From: Thermophagus xiamenensis
GTDB taxonomy: Bacteria; Bacteroidota; Bacteroidia; Bacteroidales; Marinilabiliaceae
Direction: 5' to 3'
Assembly (NCBI RefSeq): GCF_900112795.1
Contig: NZ_FONA01000001.1
Location: forward strand, 124,001 to 188,000
Length of the DNA: 64,000 bases
In this document: positions 28,207 through 37,142 of the stretch, one piece after another
Layout of the letters: the number at the start of each line of letters is the position of its first letter
Position numbering within the stretch: position 1 is the stretch's first letter
Notes under the pieces: generated by a model
What the model saw: the letters and a program-made list of their open reading frames with translations, nothing else
What the model was told of the DNA's origin: nothing
Database searches by the model: none
Translations under genes and position numbers: made by a program

Positions 28207-28842
28207 ATGTACAAGATATTTTTTAAAGAAAGAGTCCTCTTGTTAACAAACCAAATTGATTCAGTCTTAACACCCGATTTCTCAGCTATCCATAAACTGG
28301 GAAGCGAGGGAGAATTAAAAAAATTTATCCAGGACTTTCTATCTCATGAATCTCACAAAGAGGCATATATTTATCACCACAATGAAGTAGAACTATTCCG
28401 GCGATTAAAAAAACACTTTAAATACATACCTGCTGCAGGCGGATTAGTATGGGATCGGAATAAAAAAAAGTTTTTAGGACTTCATCGAAGGGGGTGCAAC
28501 GATTTGCCCAAAGGAAAATTGGAAAAAGGCGAAACCTTTGAGACTGCAGCAATCAGAGAAGTGAGCGAAGAATGTAATATTGGCCATCTTCAAATTCTTA
28601 GACCTTTAAAATCGACTTTTCATATTTACCATTTAAATAACCTTCCTATTTTAAAAGAAACCAAATGGTTCGAAATGATCTATCATGGCGAAAAAGCCCC
28701 ATCCCCACAAAAAGAAGAAGACATAAACCAAGTTAAATGGATTGGCCCCGAAAACATCGAGTCATTTCTGGAAAACACTTACCCTTCTATTAAAGATCTC
28801 ATTAAAATATCTTTTGATAACTTTGCTAAGTTCAAAATATAA
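28207..28842 (+). CDS. Nudix hydrolase
   Basis: A 211-residue cytoplasmic hydrolase of nucleoside-diphosphate-X compounds; the substrate is unknown. The Nudix box is GKLEKGETFETAAIREVSEE, followed by CNI, where the family's last Gly is Asn. It is preceded by IPAAGGLVWDRNKKKFLGLH, the usual first strand. About 75 N-terminal residues precede the Nudix fold. I prefer ATG 28207 (MYKIFFKERVLLL); ATG 28198 is also possible and would overlap the pyrE start codon. The stop codon overlaps the next gene by one base (TAATG). Confidence 0.88.
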   Translation: MYKIFFKERVLLLTNQIDSVLTPDFSAIHKLGSEGELKKFIQDFLSHESHKEAYIYHHNEVELFRRLKKHFKYIPAAGGLVWDRNKKKFLGLHRRGCNDLPKGKLEKGETFETAAIREVSEECNIGHLQILRPLKSTFHIYHLNNLPILKETKWFEMIYHGEKAPSPQKEEDINQVKWIGPENIESFLENTYPSIKDLIKISFDNFAKFKI

Positions 28843-29459
28843 TGCAAATGACCGATCACGAACAAGCTTTCATTCGTTGGAAAGAAGATACCAGACGTGA
28901 AGCTTTAGAAAAAGAATTAACCCGACTAAAAAAAGAAATTACCCTAAAAAAACATTTACAAAGAAAAATCATAACTCTATTAATAATTGTTTCCACACTT
29001 CTAATATTTTCTTTGGCATATATATTTTTTCACCAGTTGTTTTCGAATCCTATCTCAAGAGAGGTTTCCAACGAAATCATTTCTGCGAAAGAATCACAGC
29101 TTCAAAGAGAAATCGCATCAGATTCGGTAGCAAAAATCAAACAGCTTATCATACTACCCTCCACCACTGACACACTACGATTTAAATTACCTGACGATGG
29201 CATAATATTTAGTGTTCAGGTAGGCGCTTACATTAATACAGACATGTCGAAGTTTAAGCAAAATATGATTTCTCTGCGTCAAATTGATTATGGTGGCATT
29301 AACCAGTTCACCCTTGGAATTTTTACTACTTATGAAGAAGCGTTGGAATTTCGGGATATTGTAAGAAAATTAGGATTCAAAGAAGCATATATTACCGCAA
29401 TACAAAACGGACAAAGAATTAATATTCGAGAAGCGCTTCAACAAAGAGGCATTCAATAA
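28842..29459 (+). CDS. Single-pass membrane protein with SPOR-like C-terminal domain
   Basis: A 205-residue protein with a basic, coiled-coil cytoplasmic N-terminus (EALEKELTRLKKEITLKKHL), one membrane helix (IITLLIIVSTLLIFSLAYIF, about 43-62), a linker and a C-terminal SPOR-like domain (about 120-190) with the alternating pattern FSVQVGAYINTDMSKF, GINQFTLGIFTTYEEALEFR and KEAYITAIQNGQRI. SPOR domains bind denuded peptidoglycan glycans, often at the division site. It is translationally coupled (TAATG) to the Nudix gene upstream and convergent with the AI-2E-type transporter. The SPOR call is by pattern, not a search. Confidence 0.72.
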   Translation: MQMTDHEQAFIRWKEDTRREALEKELTRLKKEITLKKHLQRKIITLLIIVSTLLIFSLAYIFFHQLFSNPISREVSNEIISAKESQLQREIASDSVAKIKQLIILPSTTDTLRFKLPDDGIIFSVQVGAYINTDMSKFKQNMISLRQIDYGGINQFTLGIFTTYEEALEFRDIVRKLGFKEAYITAIQNGQRINIREALQQRGIQ

Positions 29460-29465
29460 ACTTAC

Positions 29466-30569
29466 TTACATCCTATCGGTTAGTTTTTTCACAACCTCAT
29501 TATTGTTAAAAAACTCTCTGGCAATAACCCGAATTATAGTATACACAGGGATAGCAAAAAACATCCCTAATACTCCAGCCAAGTAACCGCCCCCAAGAAT
29601 TACAATAAAAATTTCCAAGGGATGTGCTTTAACACTGCTTGAAAAAATAAGTGGCTGAAACAACATATTGTCCATTAACTGAACAAATACATAAACCAAA
29701 AGCATCCCCCCCAAAAACGACAAATAAGAATAAGGCAAAGGTAATTGTAGATATACCAGGGTACCCACACTTATACCAAAAACTGCACCAAAAAGTGGTC
29801 CCAAATAAGGGATAATATTCATTAATCCACTAATTATTCCAATAATAGCTGCATGGTTGAAACCTATTCCCAACACTGAAAAACCGATTGTCACTATAGT
29901 TCCTACCAAAGTGGTTTGAATAAGAATCCCAAGAAAATACCTTCTTAAAAGATATCTGATTGATAACAACGCATGCCGGATACCCGATTCATATTTTTGA
30001 GGTACAAATAGCAAGATTCCACCTATAAGTAAGCCCTCCTCTTTCAAAAAAAAGAATGTAATAAAAGATATTGAAAAGGCAGCAATGAATACACTTCCAA
30101 AAAAACCGGCCAGCGATGTAAAAAATATTCGTACCTTGTCAAAATTCAAAAGTGTAAGAAAAGCTTCTTCAAATTGCCGTTCCAAACTACTTACAATTGT
30201 TTGACCAAACTCTGAATGACGCAAAGGTGCAAATATATCAGAAAGCAGTTTCCCAACCTTTTCTAAAGCCATCGGGACATCTATCCTTGAAAAAAACTGA
30301 ACTTCCGACGCTATTAACGGGACTGTAAAGCGAAAGAATAAAATAATTACAATCCATAGCGTTAATACTGTTAATAAAGCAGAAATGGTTTTACCTATCT
30401 GAAATTTCCCTATACGAATACGACAGAAAAGATCAAATATTGGGCGAGTTACTAATGATAAAACAGCAGAAACGACAACAAAAATTACAATTGACCGAAA
30501 ATACCATAACAAAAAAACACCACTAAAAATGGCTACAATAAGAAACAAATATTTTAAAAATTGCTTCAT
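29466..30569 (-). CDS. AI-2E transporter family (PerM-like) membrane protein
   Basis: A 367-residue inner-membrane protein of the AI-2 exporter (AI-2E/YdiK/PerM) family with eight predicted helices: three in the first 90 residues, a long periplasmic or amphipathic segment (about 90-140), and five in the rest. Diagnostic segments: GFNHAAIIGIISGLMNIIPY with LGPLFGAVFGISVGTLVYL, and QPLIFSSSVKAHPLEIFIVI. Family members have been linked to AI-2 export, Na+/H+ antiport and general permease roles; the substrate here is unknown. It is convergent with the SPOR-like gene. Confidence 0.9.
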   Translation of the reverse strand: MKQFLKYLFLIVAIFSGVFLLWYFRSIVIFVVVSAVLSLVTRPIFDLFCRIRIGKFQIGKTISALLTVLTLWIVIILFFRFTVPLIASEVQFFSRIDVPMALEKVGKLLSDIFAPLRHSEFGQTIVSSLERQFEEAFLTLLNFDKVRIFFTSLAGFFGSVFIAAFSISFITFFFLKEEGLLIGGILLFVPQKYESGIRHALLSIRYLLRRYFLGILIQTTLVGTIVTIGFSVLGIGFNHAAIIGIISGLMNIIPYLGPLFGAVFGISVGTLVYLQLPLPYSYLSFLGGMLLVYVFVQLMDNMLFQPLIFSSSVKAHPLEIFIVILGGGYLAGVLGMFFAIPVYTIIRVIAREFFNNNEVVKKLTDRM

Positions 30570-31032
30570 TTATTCTACTCAAAAAAATTTCACATAAAAC
30601 AATTTAAGACTAATTCTTTATCGCTATTTAGAACAAATGAACTTATTTTTTTGTAACAGATACATATAAACTCATCAGTTACATAATTATTGCATGAAAA
30701 TTTCGCCAATTTTACAAACTTAAATAAGGCAGATACCTCTACATAAAGTTAATTATAAAATGTTCCCATTTAAATAGCAATCAATACTCCAAAATCAAAC
30801 TTTTCATTCATCTTACAAGCATAAAATTATTCAATTGTTCTATATGTTTTAGCAATCTCATAACATTCAAATATACGAATTTACACCGACAAGAACCATT
30901 TAAACCCCTTGTAAAAACAATTTTTCAGGACTCACAATAATTTTTACAAAAAAAATTTGTTTTTAGCTCAAAACTTATCATATTAGCTGTACTATTATTT
31001 TTATAACCCAAACTTAAAAACCTAAACAAACT
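30570..31032. other. AT-rich intergenic region
   Basis: These 463 bp between divergent genes contain no supported coding sequence, repeat or RNA that I can see. They are very AT-rich and must include the promoters for the AI-2E-type gene (minus) and the ADP-ribosylglycohydrolase-like gene (plus). Confidence 0.45.
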
Positions 31033-31815
31033 ATGAAAGGAGCCATCATTGGAGACATCATAGGTTCTGCCTTTATAACAACCAATACTTCAAATACTGA
31101 CTTTCAACTATTTCAATCAACATCGGCTTATACCGATGACACGATATTAACCCTTGCTACCGCCGATGCAATCCTAAACCATAAAGACTATGAAAAGACA
31201 CTTAAAGAATGGGTTCGGTTATTTCCCAAAGCGGGATACCGCCCCCAATTCCTCAGTTGGGCTTTATCTGATAATACAAAACCTTACCTCAGCAAAGGTG
31301 ATGGAGCAGCCAGAAGAATCAGCCCAATCGGCTTTGCTGCTAAAAGTATTGATGAAGCCCTCACTGAGGCTGAAAAAAGCACTATAGTAACTCATAACAT
31401 TCCCGAACGTATCCAGGCAGCCAAAGCCGTTGCTGCCGCCATATACATCTGCAGAGAGTCAGGCACTAAAAAAGAAATCAAAACTTTCATTGGACAAGCT
31501 TTTGATTATGACTTCTCTCTTACTGTCAACGACTGGAAAAAGATAAAGCTCACACCCCAAAACAATATTTCTCCAGTACTACCAGCCTTTGCAGCTTTTA
31601 TGGAAGCCACCGATTATGAAGAAGCTATCCGTTTAGCCATATCAATCGGAGGCCCCAGCAACACAATCGCCTCAATCACAGGTGCCTTGGCAGAAGCGTA
31701 TTTTAGACACATACCCAAATCAATTGTACGTAAGGCCCTTTCACGCACCAATACAAAAATGCAGGCTATTATATCGGCTTTTGACGAAAAATATTTTTCT
31801 CATTCAATAAAATAA
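31033..31815 (+). CDS. ADP-ribosylglycohydrolase (DraG/ARH) homologue lacking C-terminal metal ligands
   Basis: A 260-residue DraG/ARH-fold protein. Family members use two Mg2+ ions to remove ADP-ribose from proteins or small molecules. The first metal motif is present: MKGAIIGDIIGSAF and YTDDTILTLAT (TDDT, about 36-39). Later parts also fit: GDGAARRISPIGFAAKS and VTHNIPERIQAAKAVAAAIY. The second metal motif, usually GGDSDTIA, reads GGPSNTIA (about 216-223), so two metal-binding Asp residues are replaced by Pro and Asn. Catalysis is therefore doubtful; it may bind ADP-ribose or a related ligand without hydrolysing it. It stands alone, convergent with lon. Confidence 0.87.
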   Translation: MKGAIIGDIIGSAFITTNTSNTDFQLFQSTSAYTDDTILTLATADAILNHKDYEKTLKEWVRLFPKAGYRPQFLSWALSDNTKPYLSKGDGAARRISPIGFAAKSIDEALTEAEKSTIVTHNIPERIQAAKAVAAAIYICRESGTKKEIKTFIGQAFDYDFSLTVNDWKKIKLTPQNNISPVLPAFAAFMEATDYEEAIRLAISIGGPSNTIASITGALAEAYFRHIPKSIVRKALSRTNTKMQAIISAFDEKYFSHSIK

Positions 31816-31836
31816 AAACTATAATTCAAATCTTAT

Positions 31837-34266
31837 CTATTTTTCCTCTAAAGCCATATTTAATACTTCCTTTATTTCATCCACATAATGAAAGGTTAAT
31901 CCATCAATATATATTGGCTTAATTTCTTCAATATCTTTTTTGTTTTCTTGCGGAAGTATTATTTCTCGGATTCCTGCCCGTTTGGCAGCCAGTATTTTCT
32001 CTTTTATGCCTCCCACTGGCAACACCTTACCCCTTAGAGTAATTTCGCCCGTCATAGCAATCCGTGCTTTTACTTTTTTACCAGTAAAAGAAGACGCCAA
32101 TGAAGTAACAATTGTAATACCTGCCGATGGTCCATCCTTTGGAATCGCACCTTCCGGTATATGAACATGAACATTCTGTTCATCAAAAGCTTTCTCATCA
32201 ATATTCAAATACCGCGCATGTGATTTTAAATATTCCAAAGCCAGCATGGCAGACTCTTTCATCACATCACCCAGATTACCGGTAAGAGATAACTGCCCCT
32301 TACCCTTACTTAATCCGCTTTCAACAAAAAGAATCTCACCACCAGCAGCCGTCCATGCTAATCCAGTAACAACACCTGTAAACTTATTATCTTGCCAGGT
32401 TTCTTTAGAATACTTTTCAATACCCAAAAATTCTCTTAAATCGGAAACGGCTATAGTCTTTTTTACCTCTTTATCAGTAGCCAGTTTTAGTGCAATTTTT
32501 CTGAACAGCCGCGCCAATGTCTTGTTCAGCTCTCTTACCCCTGATTCTTTAGTGTAATGCTCAATAATATAAGCCAACGTGCGCCTCGAAACAGAAATTC
32601 TACCCTTGGGAATTCCATGATTTTCCATCTGCTGAGGTATCAAATGCCGCTTGGCTATCTCTATTTTCTCTTCCAACACATAGCCACTAACATCAATCAA
32701 CTCCATACGATCGAGCAAGGGCTGTGAAATGGTATTCAATGTATTAGCCGTAGCAATAAAAATAACCTTTGAAAGGTCAAAGTCTACTTCCAGAAAATTA
32801 TCGTGAAAAGCATTATTCTGTTCTGGGTCCAAAACTTCGAGTAAAGCAGATGCTGGATCACCATGGAAACTATTGCTTATTTTGTCAATCTCATCCAGGA
32901 TAAATACCGGATTGGCTGATCCAGCCTTTCGCAGCCCCTGGATAATTCTGCCCGGCATGGCTCCGATATAGGTCTTACGATGACCTCGTATTTCAGCCTC
33001 ATCGTGCAAACCACCCAATGACATTCTGACATACTTACGACCTAAAGCCTCAGCAACCGACTTCCCCAAAGAAGTTTTACCTACTCCGGGAGGCCCATAC
33101 AAACAAATAATGGGAGATTTCAGATCCCCTTTTAATTTTAATACGGCCAAATGCTCCATGATGCGCTCTTTCACTTTTTCAAGGCCGTAATGATCTCTGT
33201 CTAATATCCGCTGAGCACGTTTAAGATCAAAATTATCTTCAGTATATTCATTCCATGGCAGCTCCAATAAAGTTTGCAGATAATTGTACTGTATTGAATA
33301 TTCGCCTGAAGCAGGATTCAGTCGATGTAGTTTTTCAAGTTCTTTTTTAAATAGTTCAGCAATTTCATTTGACCATTTTTTTTCGGAAGCTTGTTTTTCC
33401 AGCTCTTTTATCTCTTGTTCTAAAGGACTTGAGCCCAGCTCATCCTGAATGGTTTTCATTTGCTGCTGCAAAAGATATTCCCGTTGCTGTTGATCGATGT
33501 CTCGCTTAACTTTCGACTGAATGTCATTTTTTATTTCTAAAAGCTGCACCTCACGAACTAAAAATTCGACCAAACGCATTCCCCTGTCTTTAAGATCATG
33601 AATTTCAAGCAACCGCTGCTTCTCTTTTACGGGAATATCGGTATTGGACGAAATATAATTAATTAAAAAGGCCGGACTTTCAATATTGCGGATAGCAAAA
33701 GAAGCTTCGGGCGGAACATTGGGATTTTGTTTTATCAAAGTAAGAGACAAATCTTTTAGAGAAGAAACAACCGCCTCATATTCCCTTGTGCTGTCCCCTT
33801 GAGGTTCAGTATCCTCAAGTAAATGAATACGCCCCACAAAATAAGGATCATCGCCCAACATTTCTTCCAACTCAAACCGTTTCTTGCCCTGGATTATTAC
33901 CGTTGTAGAATTATCCGGCATTTGCAGTATCTTTATTATACGAGCTACAGTTCCCGTTTTATACAAATCTTTTACTCCGGGGTCATCAACTTTATAATCT
34001 ATTTGGGTAAGTGCACCGAAATAACCTTTCGTCTCATCAACATCTTTAATAAGGCGATGGGACTTTTCCCTACCTATTGCAATCGGAATAATTACTCCTG
34101 GGAACAATATGGTATTTCGTAAAGGTAATATGGGCAATTCCGTTGGAATTGGAGAATCATCAGTATCTTGTTCCATATCTTCTCCTATGATAGGGATAAA
34201 TTCCGGTCCCCCTTCAGCATAATCACTCATCCCAACGACATCAATACTAATTTTAAAATCATCCAT
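31837..34266 (-). CDS. lon: ATP-dependent Lon protease
   Basis: A cytoplasmic AAA+ serine protease of 809 residues that degrades abnormal and regulatory proteins. Order of parts: an N-terminal substrate domain with LPILPLRNTILFPGVIIPIA (from about 44), a long helical region (KRDIDQQQREYLLQQQMKTI), an AAA+ domain with Walker A GPPGVGKTSLGKS, Walker B PVFILDEIDKIS and a GHRKTYIGAMPGRIIQ loop, and a C-terminal protease domain with catalytic Ser in PKDGPSAGIT and Lys in LPVGGIKEKILAAKRAG. It has about 40 extra acidic N-terminal residues. Full length and intact. The upstream gap (over 750 bp) is repeat-bearing. Confidence 0.97.
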   Translation of the reverse strand: MDDFKISIDVVGMSDYAEGGPEFIPIIGEDMEQDTDDSPIPTELPILPLRNTILFPGVIIPIAIGREKSHRLIKDVDETKGYFGALTQIDYKVDDPGVKDLYKTGTVARIIKILQMPDNSTTVIIQGKKRFELEEMLGDDPYFVGRIHLLEDTEPQGDSTREYEAVVSSLKDLSLTLIKQNPNVPPEASFAIRNIESPAFLINYISSNTDIPVKEKQRLLEIHDLKDRGMRLVEFLVREVQLLEIKNDIQSKVKRDIDQQQREYLLQQQMKTIQDELGSSPLEQEIKELEKQASEKKWSNEIAELFKKELEKLHRLNPASGEYSIQYNYLQTLLELPWNEYTEDNFDLKRAQRILDRDHYGLEKVKERIMEHLAVLKLKGDLKSPIICLYGPPGVGKTSLGKSVAEALGRKYVRMSLGGLHDEAEIRGHRKTYIGAMPGRIIQGLRKAGSANPVFILDEIDKISNSFHGDPASALLEVLDPEQNNAFHDNFLEVDFDLSKVIFIATANTLNTISQPLLDRMELIDVSGYVLEEKIEIAKRHLIPQQMENHGIPKGRISVSRRTLAYIIEHYTKESGVRELNKTLARLFRKIALKLATDKEVKKTIAVSDLREFLGIEKYSKETWQDNKFTGVVTGLAWTAAGGEILFVESGLSKGKGQLSLTGNLGDVMKESAMLALEYLKSHARYLNIDEKAFDEQNVHVHIPEGAIPKDGPSAGITIVTSLASSFTGKKVKARIAMTGEITLRGKVLPVGGIKEKILAAKRAGIREIILPQENKKDIEEIKPIYIDGLTFHYVDEIKEVLNMALEEK

Positions 34267-35019
34267 AAGTTTTATCTCCGTAACTCAATTAGTCTTTTTT
34301 AAAGTGTCAATATGACAGGAAACCGCATGTCATCCAAGTTCTCAGTTAATTTTTTTCTTAAACAATGCTTCCGGCCAAAACTTGTGAAACAAGTGGTTTT
34401 AATCCCTGAACTTTTGACAACAACAAAAATGGCAATAATTTCTGTTCTGATTTTAATCCGCAAACTAGGCCGAAATCCGCTTATTTCTTTATTAATTGCT
34501 TGAAGTAGCAATATACATACCAAAGAAAAGGTATTATATTTTCAGCATCTCCTCAAAAACAGAAAAAGATTTCCAGTAATCAAAATTTTTCAAATAAATT
34601 TTTCTGTATAACTGATTGAACATGATAAGATTCGCCGACCTAATAACTTATATAAATCTGTTTTGGTCTTGCTTATTCATCCGTATAAAATTTACTTATT
34701 TAATTGAACTATTGGTGCTTAAAATTAGTCATTAGTGGTTAGTCGTTAGTGATTAGTCGTTAGTGACTAGTCGTTAGTCACTAGTCCATTAACACTAATG
34801 ACTATTCACTAATGACTATTGACATCTTCTGTCTTCTGCCTGTGCACTTCTGCCTCAGAGTTTTATACATGCTCTTTTGTGGCAAAAGCCGCCATGCTCG
34901 TTTCATTCGTATACATTTAATATAAGTTATTGGTCGAATGGAACTCGCATGACTTAAAGATTATTCATGTTCTTGTCCTGACAAACCTTCTTATTCATGC
35001 TCGTTTCAACTGTTTAAAA
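34267..35019. other. Non-coding gap between rpmE and lon
   Basis: No gene is supported. It holds the lon promoter region, a GTTAGT/ACTAGT-type repeat cluster (34723-34826, listed separately), a CTTCTG simple repeat (34826-34856), and two short stretches resembling other intergenic segments of this window: CCGCCATGCTCGTTTC (about 34900) and AAACCTTCTTATTCATGCTC (about 34983). Open frames at 34299-34523 on both strands have no coding character. Confidence 0.5.
34723..34826. repeat. TTAGTNNTTAGTG repeat cluster with inverted copies
   Basis: Six or more direct copies of a TTAGTCRTTAGTG-like motif run from about 34726 to 34786. They are followed, after a short spacer, by inverted copies CACTAATGACTATTCACTAA (34794-34822), so the whole can fold into a long irregular hairpin. 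It is not coding. Its position between rpmE and lon, both on the minus strand, does not suggest a simple terminator. Confidence 0.65.
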
Positions 35020-35020
35020 C

Positions 35021-35045
35021 AAAAAACCCCGGAATATCCGGGGCA
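35021..35045 (-). terminator. Rho-independent terminator of rpmE
   Basis: Read on the minus strand, CCCCGG-ATATT-CCGGGG is followed directly by TTTTTTG. A perfect 6-bp GC stem and U-run about 30 bp after the rpmE stop codon make this a strong terminator. Confidence 0.9.
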
Positions 35046-35071
35046 CAAATATATTTTTTAAACGTTTATCG

Positions 35072-35335
35072 TTATTTTTTCTTGGCTTCAAAATGCTTTT
35101 TATACCTGTTACGGAACTTATCAACCCGCCCGGCTGTATCGACAAGCTTCATTTTTCCTGTATAGAACGGATGGGAAGTACTTGATATTTCCAATTTTAC
35201 CAACGGATACTCAGTACCGTCGATTTCAATGGTTTCACGAGTATTTACCGTTGAACGGGTGATAAATGTATCGCCATTGGACATATCTTTAAACGCTACC
35301 AAGCGATAATTGTCTGGATGAATTCCCTTTTTCAT
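35072..35335 (-). CDS. rpmE2: 50S ribosomal protein bL31, type B (zinc-free)
   Basis: An 87-residue component of the large ribosomal subunit. The sequence [40 protein letters not shown] and FRNRYKKHF is typical of bL31. It contains no cysteine, so it is the C-minus (type B) form that does not bind zinc. It is monocistronic: its own terminator lies downstream, and a good Bacteroidota promoter lies about 85 bp upstream of the start. Confidence 0.96.
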   Translation of the reverse strand: MKKGIHPDNYRLVAFKDMSNGDTFITRSTVNTRETIEIDGTEYPLVKLEISSTSHPFYTGKMKLVDTAGRVDKFRNRYKKHFEAKKK

Positions 35336-35419
35336 GGTTTAAAATATTTTTCTATCCTCAAATTCAGTACGTATCTCATTTCGGTGAATTGAAAAATTAC
35401 ATCCACCCTAATCGGACGG

Positions 35420-35452
35420 CAAAATTAATCAATCAATCAACAATCACCAAAA
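35420..35452 (-). promoter_or_regulatory. Predicted rpmE promoter (Bacteroidota sigma-type)
   Basis: On the minus strand, TTTTG (35452-35448) and TAATTTTG (35427-35420) are 20 bp apart, matching the Bacteroidota TTTG-N19-21-TAnnTTTG consensus. Transcription would start near 35413, giving a leader of about 78 nt before rpmE. Confidence 0.5.
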
Positions 35453-35746
35453 CTTTTTAATAAAAGATTTTCCTCCACTTCACATTTTTGCAATAATCAT
35501 TAAAATCCAAAATACCATCACCTTTTGCCCACTAATCCGAATGTTTTTTAAAATAAAAAAATGAGCTCTGTCCCATCGATAAAAAGAAAAACCTCGAAAT
35601 CACCTAAATTAACAACAGAATCATTTTTATGCGGGTTTACACAAATCTCATAATTTGCTCAAATTTCATCCTTTAAATTTTGAACCGATGTTTATAGAAC
35701 GACCAATAGACAAAGGTGATTTTTTTGTTCGAAACAAAATATCGCA
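35453..35746. other. Intergenic region upstream of the rpmE promoter
   Basis: AT-rich sequence between the rpmE promoter and the 3' end of the GNAT-like gene. I see no coding sequence or strong repeat; no clear terminator for the upstream gene is evident. Confidence 0.4.
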
Positions 35747-36940
35747 TCATGACAAGAGTTTTTCTTTTGTATCCACTGGGATAGCAGAGGCTCTTTGTTT
35801 TTCCTTTCTTTTAGTCTCATCAAACAGATAACGATAAGTTATATGTTTCTTAAAAAATTCAGCTCCCACGGATTCATGCAGTGCTCGCATTTTCGGATTG
35901 AAATCCCCAACCCATGAAAGCTCCATCTCTTTTATCCAAGGTTTTTTATCAACTACTTTTCTCAAATGCCAAAAAATACCCGATTCTATACCATTTCTTT
36001 GCCAACGCGGCCGAATACCCATAATAACTACTCTCGTCCGAGTCATAACTTTTCTCCATTTCAAATAAATAAATCTCAACTTATTAATGAAATTCATTTT
36101 ACCATTGAAATGTTTCAGTATTTGATTTACATCCGGAAACTGCACAAAAAAACCAATAGGTGTATCTTCATAATAGGCAAACCATATCAATTCCTCATCC
36201 ATAAAGGCCTTGGTCTCATTTAAAGCTTTCCGCAATGTATCGGCCTTCATTGGTGTGAAATTCTCATGAAATTGCCAGGCATCATTGTAGATTTCAATAA
36301 AATCCTGAATAAACTTTTCGCTATCTTTCCATGTAAAATGACGAAAATGATACCCGGGTTTTTTCCCAATCCATCCCGCAATTTTCCAAAACCTTTCCGG
36401 GAAAGGTTTTTTAAGGTCCAACAGATTGGTTACCTGTTCGAAATAATTCTCAAATCCATACGCTTCAAAAAAATCTTTGTAGTAGAGCGGATTGTACTGC
36501 ATCCCAAAGGAAGGAGGAGCAAAGCCTTCAACTAACAAACCCCAAAAATTGTCATTTTCACCAAAATTTATCGGACCATCCATCGCTTCCATGCCTCTCT
36601 TTGACAGCCATTCTTTAGCTGCATCAAAAAGCTTAAATGCCGCTTTCTCATCATTGATACACTCAAAAAATCCCATTCCACCGGTAGGTTGCTGAAATCC
36701 ATAAGCCTTTTTTTCATTTATAAATGCAGCAATCCTTCCTATGGGAGTATGTTCATCATTTAACAAAAGAAAACGAGTCGCTTCACCGTGCTGAAAAAAA
36801 TCATTGACGGCGGGATCAAAAACTTCTTCAATCATTATATCCAAAGGACGGATATACGAATCATCATTTTTATAAATGATTTTTACTACATCAAGAAATT
36901 GTCGTTTTTCTTTATCTGTTTTTACCTCTATTATATGCAT
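35747..36940 (-). CDS. Large GNAT-fold acyltransferase-like protein of unknown substrate
   Basis: A 397-residue cytoplasmic protein of a family common in Bacteroidota. It seems to carry two GNAT-like halves. The N-terminal half has RFLLLNDEHTPIGRIAAFIN and MEAMDGPINFGENDNFWGLL. The C-terminal half has ELIWFAYYEDTPIGFFVQFP, RTRVVIMGIRPRWQRNGIES (motif A, with R-x-x-G in place of the strict Q/R-x-x-G-x-G) and MELSWVGDFNPKMRALHESV. It may transfer an acyl or aminoacyl group; the substrate is not predictable. Monocistronic by context, with a 202-bp gap to the AlkD-like gene on the same strand. Confidence 0.75.
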   Translation of the reverse strand: MHIIEVKTDKEKRQFLDVVKIIYKNDDSYIRPLDIMIEEVFDPAVNDFFQHGEATRFLLLNDEHTPIGRIAAFINEKKAYGFQQPTGGMGFFECINDEKAAFKLFDAAKEWLSKRGMEAMDGPINFGENDNFWGLLVEGFAPPSFGMQYNPLYYKDFFEAYGFENYFEQVTNLLDLKKPFPERFWKIAGWIGKKPGYHFRHFTWKDSEKFIQDFIEIYNDAWQFHENFTPMKADTLRKALNETKAFMDEELIWFAYYEDTPIGFFVQFPDVNQILKHFNGKMNFINKLRFIYLKWRKVMTRTRVVIMGIRPRWQRNGIESGIFWHLRKVVDKKPWIKEMELSWVGDFNPKMRALHESVGAEFFKKHITYRYLFDETKRKEKQRASAIPVDTKEKLLS

Positions 36941-37142
36941 ACTTTATATTCTTATTAAGTCAAAAACTTTACTTTATTAACAATGCCACCAAAGTTAATT
37001 ATTTTGTATAATCTACCTAAACTGAAATAAAAATCTACCTTTTCGGACCGATGACATCTTTCCTTCAATCAATGAATCTAATGCCCTTCTTGCCATATCC
37101 ATCGTTCTCTGGTTGCAACAAATCTAAATGGCCATATTTATT

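Noticed and set aside
34299-34523. Overlapping small frames on both strands upstream of lon
   Set aside because: No ribosome binding site, no homology and low-complexity surroundings.
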